Assembly (NCBI GenBank): GCA_034437215.1
Contig: DAOTVC010000101.1
Coordinates: forward strand, 1 to 64,000
Source: DAOTVC01 sp034437215
GTDB taxonomy: Bacteria; Chloroflexota; Anaerolineae; B4-G1; SLSP01
Reading direction: 5' to 3'
DNA length: 64,000 nt
Shown: positions 58,499 to 64,000 of the stretch, piece by piece
Position numbering within the stretch: position 1 is the stretch's first letter
Layout of the letters: each line of letters starts with the position of its first letter
Translations under genes and position numbers: made by a program
The notes under the pieces: generated by a model
The model's database searches: none
What the model was told of the DNA's origin: nothing
Seen by the model: the letters and a program-made list of their open reading frames with translations, nothing else

Positions 58499-59373
58499 AC
58501 CGCATCGTCCACGGCTCCTGTGAGCGCATGGAGGCGCTGGAGACGGGCAGCGTTGCCCTGACGGTGACCTCGCCGCCCTACTGGAACGCCATCGATTACG
58601 ACGTCCACTCCAGCGACAAGTCGCAGAACTACCGCACCCGCCGGTACGACGAGGGCTACGCCGGCTACGAGGAGTACCTCGACTGGCTGGACGGGGTCTT
58701 CGCCGAGGTGCTGCGGGTGACCAAGCCTGGCGGACTCTGCGCCATCGTCATCGGTACGGTGCTCTTCAAAGGCACCCTCTACCCCGTCCCCTTCGACGTG
58801 GTCGCCCGCCTCACCCGCCGGGGCTGGCTCTTCCACCAGGACATCGTCTGGCACAAGTGCACGGCGGGCGTCAAGCGGGCCGGCGTCGCCATCCAGAAGC
58901 CCTACCCCGGCTACTACTACCCCAACATCATGAACGAGTACATCATGCTCCTGCGCAAGCCCGGCCCCAAGATCTACAAGGAGCGGGAGCAGGTGGAGAA
59001 GGAGACGTCCGCCTACCCCATCAACCGCCTCTTCACCATGGACGTCGCCAACAGCATCTGGCACATCGCGCCCGTGCCGCCCGACCACCTCGACCACCCC
59101 TGCCCCTTCCCCGAGGAGATCCCCTACCGCCTCATCCAGCTCTACTCCTATCCGGGGGAGCGGGTCCTCGACCCCTTCGTCGGCTCCGGGCAGACGGTGA
59201 AGGTGGCCCGCGCCCTGGGACGGGAGTACGTGGGCTACGACATCATCGAGAAGTACGTGGCGCTGGCCCGCCGGCGGCTGGAGGAGCCCCTGAGCATCCG
59301 GCCCAAGCAGCTCATCGCCACCTTCGAGAAGATCGACCTCGACGAGCCGGCGGGCAAGAAGCGCAACTCCTGA
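58495..59373 (+). CDS. DNA methyltransferase (N4-cytosine/N6-adenine, beta class)
   Basis: 292 residues. Catalytic motif IV TSPPYW (residues about 24-29) comes before the SAM-binding motif I DPFVGSGQTVKVARALGREYVGYDI (about 225-250), the beta-class order. TSPPYW favours N4-cytosine methylation. There is no adjacent recognisable restriction nuclease; the next gene, 2 bases after the stop, encodes an unknown protein that may be its partner. The gene overlaps the thioesterase stop by 4 bases. Confidence 0.92.
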   Translation: MNRIVHGSCERMEALETGSVALTVTSPPYWNAIDYDVHSSDKSQNYRTRRYDEGYAGYEEYLDWLDGVFAEVLRVTKPGGLCAIVIGTVLFKGTLYPVPFDVVARLTRRGWLFHQDIVWHKCTAGVKRAGVAIQKPYPGYYYPNIMNEYIMLLRKPGPKIYKEREQVEKETSAYPINRLFTMDVANSIWHIAPVPPDHLDHPCPFPEEIPYRLIQLYSYPGERVLDPFVGSGQTVKVARALGREYVGYDIIEKYVALARRRLEEPLSIRPKQLIATFEKIDLDEPAGKKRNS

Positions 59374-59375
59374 TC

Positions 59376-60401
59376 ATGCCCATGGCAGAGCCTGAGAACG
59401 AAGCCCTGAACCGGAACCGGATCCTCGCCCGCTACCCCTGGCTGGTGCCGAACGACGAGCCCCACCTCGTGGTCATGGGCGACGACCTGGACGCGGCGCT
59501 GAGCGCGGCCCTCTACCTCCACCTGCACCCCTACGCCCGCCTCGCGGGGGTCTACAGCGGGTACACGACCGTCTACCACGGCACGGACTTCGCCTGGCCC
59601 GACGTCCTGGACGCCCTCTGGCTGGACCTCGACATCGCCCACCCGCGCTGCCGCTCCCTGGGCCACCACATCGTGCGCCTGGCCCCCGACGATCCCCTGC
59701 CCCACTTCGCCGCCAGCTGCAACCTCAACGAGCTGGTGGGACGCTCCGTGGAGCAGGACTTCAGACGGAAGTACCCCCTGGGGACCATCCACTTCCTGAT
59801 GTGGCTCTACGGGGAGCTGGTGCCCACCCTGCCCAACGCCGACCTCCTCATCTGGCTGGCGGACTCCGCCTACATCAACGCCCAGTCGAAGGCCTGGAAG
59901 CGCAAATGGGGCACGGGGGAGGCGCCGGTGTGGGAGCTGCGACCGGGCTATCGCGGGAACGTGCGGGAGTGGCTCTACGAGATCATGCCCTACCCGCCCC
60001 TGCAGAGGTGCTTCGAGGTGGTCGAAGAGCCGGCGTGGGAGGCTCGGATGGCCCGCTTCCAGAAGGAGGTGCTGGAGGGGGCGAAGTTCGCGCAGGGGCC
60101 CGGGCAGGCGGCCTCCCAGCACCTGCGCCTCTCGGGCTGGCAGTGCCAGCCGCCCGCGGACGTCGCCATGGGGGCCTACATGCGCCGCCTGCTGGCCTTC
60201 GTCGCCCAGCGCACCGGCTGGCACCTCCGCCCGGCGCAGATCGCGCCCCTGAAAGAGTTGCAGGCGCGCTCAGGAGAACGCAAGCGCGCCCCGGTCGCAC
60301 TGGTGCGCGAAGTGGGGCTCGCTGCCTTCCTGAACCGCTGCCAGATCTTCTCCTACGTCTTCCAGAGCCTCAGAACCCTCAACTACACCACCGGGCTCTA
60401 G
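59376..60401 (+). CDS. Protein of unknown function downstream of the DNA methyltransferase
   Basis: 341 residues, soluble. HLVVMGDDLDAALSAALYLHLHPYA at about residues 31-55, seen in part, resembles the first Asp motif of DHH-type phosphoesterases. WLDLDIAHPRCRSLGHHIVR near residue 86 adds further Asp/His residues. The C-terminal ~120 residues are helical and basic. I do not recognise the family. Tight coupling to a methyltransferase makes a DNA-processing or restriction function conceivable but unproven. Start at 59376 or an in-frame ATG six bases later. Confidence 0.75.
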   Translation: MPMAEPENEALNRNRILARYPWLVPNDEPHLVVMGDDLDAALSAALYLHLHPYARLAGVYSGYTTVYHGTDFAWPDVLDALWLDLDIAHPRCRSLGHHIVRLAPDDPLPHFAASCNLNELVGRSVEQDFRRKYPLGTIHFLMWLYGELVPTLPNADLLIWLADSAYINAQSKAWKRKWGTGEAPVWELRPGYRGNVREWLYEIMPYPPLQRCFEVVEEPAWEARMARFQKEVLEGAKFAQGPGQAASQHLRLSGWQCQPPADVAMGAYMRRLLAFVAQRTGWHLRPAQIAPLKELQARSGERKRAPVALVREVGLAAFLNRCQIFSYVFQSLRTLNYTTGL

Positions 60402-61795
60402 GGGGCCTCGGAGCGCGCCCGGATCTCGACGGCCCGCGCCGCCATGAGGGCGCGCAGGCGCTGCGAGTCCCGCGGATAGGCCCAGTAGAAGAGGGAGAAG
60501 AGCAGGAAACAGAGGACCCAGGGGACGGGGATGGTCCAGACCAGAGCACGGGTCAGCCCGATGCTGTCGGCGAGGCTACCGGCGATGAGGGCCGAGATGG
60601 CCGCAAAGCCGCTCTCGATGAAGGTGACCATGGCGAAGGCCGTCCCCCGCAGCTCCGGCGGCACTGTCGCCTGCATCATGGGCTCCTTCGCCCCCTTGCC
60701 GGGCCAGCTGATGAGCAGCGCCGTCCCGAAGCAGAGGAAGAAGAAGGGCCAGAAGGACCAGCCCTCCGTCTGGGTGAGCATCACGAAGCTGAGGGGGATG
60801 CCGAAGAAGACGGAGAGCTGCCCGATGAAGGGGCGCCCGTAGGGAGGGTAGCGCTCCTCCGCCCAATCTCCCAGCACCCCGCCGACGACGTTGCTGATGG
60901 CAGTGCCGAGGACGATCCCGGCGAAGGCCAGCGTAGCGCTCCCCTGGGGATGACCGAAGACGATCTCCTCCGTCATGCCTCGAACGTCCACCATCCAGGT
61001 GATAAAGTAGAGGCCCATGACCACCCAGGGCATCGTGCCCGAGAGCCCCTGGAGGATAGCGACCCAGATGGTGGGGATGGAGAGCACCTTGGACAGATCG
61101 CTCAGCCGGACGGCGTACCTCTCCGCCGCCTCCTCGGTGATGGTGCCGGCCAGCTCGGGCTCGGCGGCGCCCCGCACGGGCTCGTGGACGAAGAGGGCGA
61201 CCACCAGGCCCGTGACGACGCTCATCCCGCCGAGGAGGAAGAAGCCCCAGCGCCAGAGATCAGGCGAGGCCAGAAAGCCCAGCCCCAGGGTGCCGACGAT
61301 GATCCCCAGGACGCCGATGGCCTCCAGCATCCCCAGCGCCCGCCCCCGCTGGCGCGGTGGGAAGGTGTCCGCCATGAGAGAGAAGGTGGCGGGCATGAGA
61401 CAGCCCAGCCCCAGCCCGGAGATGGCGCGGATGACCAGGAGCTGCCCGAAGTTCTGCGTCAGCCCCACCCCCATCGTCCAGATCCCCCAGATTCCCGTAC
61501 CGAAGATGATGACCTTCTTGCGGGAGATCTTGTCGGCGGCGTAGCCCCAGAAGGGAGCGCTGAGGGACTGCAGGACATTGCGGATGGTCCCGATGGTGCC
61601 CAGGTTGGTGTAGCTGAGCCCCCAGAGGGATTGCAGCGTGGGGAAGAGCACCGACATGGCCTGGCCCTCCCCCTGATCGATAAAGTAGCCGAAGGCGAGG
61701 GCGATGAGAGTGCGCCACCGCCACGCCTTCTCCTGCGTTGCGGGCGCCGCTTCGACGGGAGCGACGGGTGAAACCTGTGCGATTTGCTGTGCCAC
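60398..61795 (-). CDS. Major facilitator superfamily transporter
   Basis: 465 residues, twelve membrane helices. The loop 2-3 motif appears as GYAADKISRKKVIIFG near residue 80, and RQRGRALGMLEAIG is the matching loop after helix 4. Substrate not inferable; the shape is that of ACS/sugar-phosphate or drug-type MFS members. The start is a GTG at 61795 preceded by AAGGAGG. It is convergent with the unknown gene and overlaps it by 4 bases. Confidence 0.92.
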   Translation of the reverse strand: MAQQIAQVSPVAPVEAAPATQEKAWRWRTLIALAFGYFIDQGEGQAMSVLFPTLQSLWGLSYTNLGTIGTIRNVLQSLSAPFWGYAADKISRKKVIIFGTGIWGIWTMGVGLTQNFGQLLVIRAISGLGLGCLMPATFSLMADTFPPRQRGRALGMLEAIGVLGIIVGTLGLGFLASPDLWRWGFFLLGGMSVVTGLVVALFVHEPVRGAAEPELAGTITEEAAERYAVRLSDLSKVLSIPTIWVAILQGLSGTMPWVVMGLYFITWMVDVRGMTEEIVFGHPQGSATLAFAGIVLGTAISNVVGGVLGDWAEERYPPYGRPFIGQLSVFFGIPLSFVMLTQTEGWSFWPFFFLCFGTALLISWPGKGAKEPMMQATVPPELRGTAFAMVTFIESGFAAISALIAGSLADSIGLTRALVWTIPVPWVLCFLLFSLFYWAYPRDSQRLRALMAARAVEIRARSEAP

Positions 61796-61956
61796 GATAA
61801 GGCCTCCTTAAAAAGATAGGGATTAGTGAGAAGTAAGGGGTGAGTAGGGATCAGGGACAAGGTCACGGAGCACCCACCTGGTCGAGAAATAGCCAATGGT
61901 TATAATTGGCCCTGTAAATGAACAGAATTCTACTCCTGAAGTCCCCACCGCTGCAT

Positions 61957-62137
61957 TACTGATCCGGACGAGTACTGCTAAACCGGGCCGGGCTACGACC
62001 TCTCCGCCGGCGGTTAAAAACCGCCGGCTACCGTATTGAAGTCGGCTGAAGCCGACTGAGGATGGGCTTCCGGTAGTGTGCTTGCTGGAGCACACTTTTT
62101 TCTTGGTAGCCTTTAGCCTTTTATGTCCGGATCAGTA
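61957..62137. mobile_element. MITE-like inverted-repeat element, copy 3
   Basis: The left end CTGATCCGGACGAGTACTGC (61959 on) and right end GTCCGGATCAG (62125-62135) match copy 1, and TA lies outside both ends. The interior is longer than in copy 1 and holds the hairpins AGTCGGCTGAAGCCGACT and GTGTGCT...AGCACACTTTTTT, the latter a plausible terminator at 62075-62101 on the plus strand. The right end overlaps the stop codon of the next gene. Confidence 0.85.
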
Positions 62138-62554
62138 GTCGTCCGGCTCCTCTGCGGAGCGGCGCAGGGCTTCGAGACGCGGCCGGTTCTCGTAGGGGCG
62201 GATGAAGAGCCGGTACTCCTCCTCGGGGAGCTCCTCTCCCACCTGCTCCTGGAGCTCTTCGTAGAGGACGATGCGCGTGCGCAGCTTCTCGCAGACATAG
62301 TTCTCACAGCCGGCGCAGGTCTCCAGATCCCGGGCCATGACGCAGGGCCGCACGGGACAGCGCGGGTCGATAAGACGGGGGTTCTCCGTCAGGCAGCCCT
62401 CACAGTAGATCTCCTCCGGCGGGATGCGAAAACCGAAGTACTTGTGCCAGCCGTCACTCAAGCGCTGCCGGTTCTCGGGGTCCGCCTCGACGTTGGGCTT
62501 GTAGGCCAGACAGAGGTCGCAGCGGTAACCGCAACGCGTCACGATCGCTTCCAT
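62132..62554 (-). CDS. DUF3795-like cysteine-rich (zinc-binding) protein
   Basis: 140 residues. Cysteines come in pairs: CGYRCDLCLAY near residue 8, YCEGCLTE near 50, CPVRPC near 66 and CAGCENYVCEKL near 80, as in DUF3795 proteins. ATG at 62554 is chosen because GGAG lies 8 bases ahead and because the upstream part is the tandem repeat at 62577-62624. The TGA stop (62134-62132) lies inside the end of MITE copy 3, so the C-terminus may have been altered by insertion. Confidence 0.82.
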   Translation of the reverse strand: MEAIVTRCGYRCDLCLAYKPNVEADPENRQRLSDGWHKYFGFRIPPEEIYCEGCLTENPRLIDPRCPVRPCVMARDLETCAGCENYVCEKLRTRIVLYEELQEQVGEELPEEEYRLFIRPYENRPRLEALRRSAEEPDDY

Positions 62555-62576
62555 GCTAATCTCCAAGAGTTGGACA

Positions 62577-62624
62577 GCTCCTGCTTCACACGGCTCCTGC
62601 TTCACACGGCTCCTGCTTCACATG
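62577..62624. repeat. Three tandem 16-bp repeats
   Basis: GCTCCTGCTTCACACG occurs twice and GCTCCTGCTTCACATG once, back to back, across the 3' end of the TPR-like gene and the 5' leader of the DUF3795-like gene. Confidence 0.9.
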
Positions 62625-62986
62625 GAGGAGAGGGTCCGGAGCAAGCGGCTGACGTTATCGGAGTCAACCCCCGGGCTGAGACCGGGGGAGGAGCGGGGTG
62701 CGTCAGGCACCTCCTCCTCGGCCTGCGACGTCTCCTCCTCCCGAGCCTGAGAGCGCAGGTGGGCCAGGCCCCGCCGGGCCATCTCGTGGTCGGGGTTGAT
62801 CTTCAGGACCTGCTCCAGGCAGTAGATGCGCTGCTGATTGTCGCTGACACCGCTGGCCATCCAGAGCCAGGCGCTCTCATTCTGAGGATCGGCCTTCAGA
62901 ATCTGTTTCAGCAGCCTTCTACCCGCCTGTTTGTCTCCGGCCTTGATGAGCCGGACGGCCTCTTTCAAAAGTGCGGCAACGTTCAT
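62618..62986 (-). CDS. Small TPR-like protein
   Basis: 122 residues. LLKEAVRLIKAGDKQAGRRLLKQILKADPQNESAWLWMASG and IYCLEQVLKINPDHEMARRGLAHL are two tetratricopeptide-type repeats, a pattern common in Chloroflexota small proteins as I know them. A disordered Glu/Ser/Pro tail follows. ATG at 62986 is preceded by AGGAAGAG. The last codons lie in the 16-bp tandem repeat. Confidence 0.8.
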   Translation of the reverse strand: MNVAALLKEAVRLIKAGDKQAGRRLLKQILKADPQNESAWLWMASGVSDNQQRIYCLEQVLKINPDHEMARRGLAHLRSQAREEETSQAEEEVPDAPRSSPGLSPGVDSDNVSRLLRTLSSM

Positions 62987-63031
62987 CGTTCTCTTCCTAA
63001 CCCCATCTCTCACCGGTGTATGCCACGTCGT

Positions 63032-64000
63032 TCAGGGTAAGGTAACGGGAATAAAGACGCGGAAGGGCAGGACCTCCAGCGTGTAGGTACGGTTGAGGTA
63101 GTCACCGCTCCAGCCGCCGACGGCGTAGAGGGAGGTCTCCCAACCGGCGAGACCCAGATTGCGCCACTCGCCCACGAGGGGCGACTCCAACACCATCCAG
63201 AGATCGTCGTTGGGGTTGTAGCGCTCGTTGAAGCCCAAGTAGCTCTCCCACCCACCGCCGATGGCGTAGAGCTGCCCCCCCAAGGCCGCCAGACCCAGCC
63301 CCCCGCGCGGCTGCAGCAGCGGAGCGCAGGTCTCCCAGGCCTCCGCCTCCGGCAGATAGACCTCGCAGGCTCCCAGCTCGTCGCCGTCGTAGCCGCCGAC
63401 GTAGAAAGCACGCTCGGCGAGGAAAGCCGCTCCCCCGAATCCCCGGGCCTCGGCGGGCGGGGGGAGCTCTTCCCAGGTGTCGGTGAGAGGATCGTAAGCG
63501 TAGGCCACGGCGCGAAAGCGGCTGCCATCCCACCCGCCGAAGAGGTAGGCCCGCTCGGGGTCGGCGGCCAGAGCGTAGCCGCAGAGAGCTTCGGGCAGGG
63601 CCGCCCGCTCCTCCCACGCGTCTCGCTCGGGGTCGTAGAAGTGCACGGCGGTCGTCGGCGCCCCTTGAGCGTCACAGCCCCCGGGGACGAGGAGCCCGCC
63701 CTGCAAGGGCACCGCCTCGACGTTCGCCAGCGCCAGGGGACGGGGAGCGACGCTCTCCCAGCGCGCTTCGTCGATGAGGTAGACGTCGGCAAGGTCGGTG
63801 GTCCCCTCGGGTGTCACCCCACCGACGACGTAGAGGCGGCGGTTGAGGGCCGCGGCGGCAAAGCGAGTGCGCCGCACCGATAGGGGGACCAACTCCTCCC
63901 AGCGATCCTCGCCGGTGGGCACAGGCACCGCCACCCCGCTGTCCGGTTCGTCGATCAGCCCGCTGGAAGAGCTGCCCACCGCGGTCTCCGTCTCTCCGGG
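63032..64000 (-). CDS. Kelch-repeat beta-propeller protein (5' end beyond window)
   Basis: At least 322 residues; the frame stays open to the window end, so the start is not seen. Repeated Kelch blades carry the GG doublet: LYVVGGVTPEG, LLVPGGCDAQG, AYLFGGWDGSRF, FYVGGYDGDEL, LYAIGGGWESY and LYAVGGWSGDY, each about 48 residues apart and followed by W in a WE or WES segment. It should form a six-bladed propeller, possibly surface exposed. The ending FRVFIPVTLP resembles the C-terminus of secreted Anaerolineae proteins. Confidence 0.88.
   Translation of the reverse strand, partial: PGETETAVGSSSSGLIDEPDSGVAVPVPTGEDRWEELVPLSVRRTRFAAAALNRRLYVVGGVTPEGTTDLADVYLIDEARWESVAPRPLALANVEAVPLQGGLLVPGGCDAQGAPTTAVHFYDPERDAWEERAALPEALCGYALAADPERAYLFGGWDGSRFRAVAYAYDPLTDTWEELPPPAEARGFGGAAFLAERAFYVGGYDGDELGACEVYLPEAEAWETCAPLLQPRGGLGLAALGGQLYAIGGGWESYLGFNERYNPNDDLWMVLESPLVGEWRNLGLAGWETSLYAVGGWSGDYLNRTYTLEVLPFRVFIPVTLP

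Overview
The window looks like a piece of a GC-rich bacterial chromosome, most probably a Chloroflexota member of the Anaerolineae/Caldilineae/Ardenticatenia type. I infer this from the gene content: T-box control of tRNA synthetase genes, a CrtZ-CrtI-CrtB carotenoid set, a cytoplasmic multi-subunit [NiFe] hydrogenase, many VapBC-like and DUF433/DUF5615 toxin-antitoxin modules, and lipoproteins with Pro/Thr/Ser-rich linkers. No rRNA or marker gene fixes the taxon.

Layout. 1-2.1 kb: trpS (minus strand) behind a T-box leader with a near-consensus promoter, surrounded by degenerate 7- and 8-base tandem repeats, then a short inverted-repeat element. 2.1-5.4 kb: an acidic Glu/Pro repeat protein, a beta-propeller-like lipoprotein and a LysM protein. 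5.5-8.8 kb: carotenoid genes crtZ-like, crtI and crtB. 8.9-23.4 kb: the full set of [NiFe] maturation genes (hypE, hypD, hypC, hypF, hypB, hypA and a maturation protease), interleaved with four toxin-antitoxin loci, some decayed. A duplicated, frameshifted hypD tail lies there too, and a MarR regulator, a secreted GH13-CBM20 amylase and a HemW-like radical SAM gene sit among them on the other strand.

23.8-35.7 kb: the most interesting part, a long minus-strand run of hydrogenase genes. In transcription order these are DRTGG, CBS-ATPase, DRTGG, PHP, NuoE-like, ATPase, [2Fe-2S] ferredoxin, NuoF-like with ferredoxin domain, second NuoE, second NuoF, NuoG/HoxU-like, HoxY and HoxH. It combines the accessory and diaphorase set normally seen beside electron-bifurcating [FeFe] hydrogenases with a bidirectional-type [NiFe] module, and has two complete NuoE/NuoF pairs. 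The flanking hyp genes would build its NiFe(CN)2CO site.

35.8-44.4 kb: an unknown membrane-anchored protein, miaB, an amine-oxidase-like flavoprotein, and an ABC exporter with two permeases. 44.4-50.9 kb: a second copy of the inverted-repeat element, a GT39-like membrane glycosyltransferase, a ferritin-like protein, and thrS lacking the TGS domain behind a second T-box-like leader. 50.9-57.7 kb: penicillin-acylase-type hydrolase, nth, uvrC and small membrane proteins. 57.8-64 kb: tRNA-Glu, a thioesterase, a DNA methyltransferase paired with an unknown protein, an MFS transporter, a third copy of the element, a DUF3795-like protein, a TPR-like protein and a Kelch-type protein that runs off the window end.
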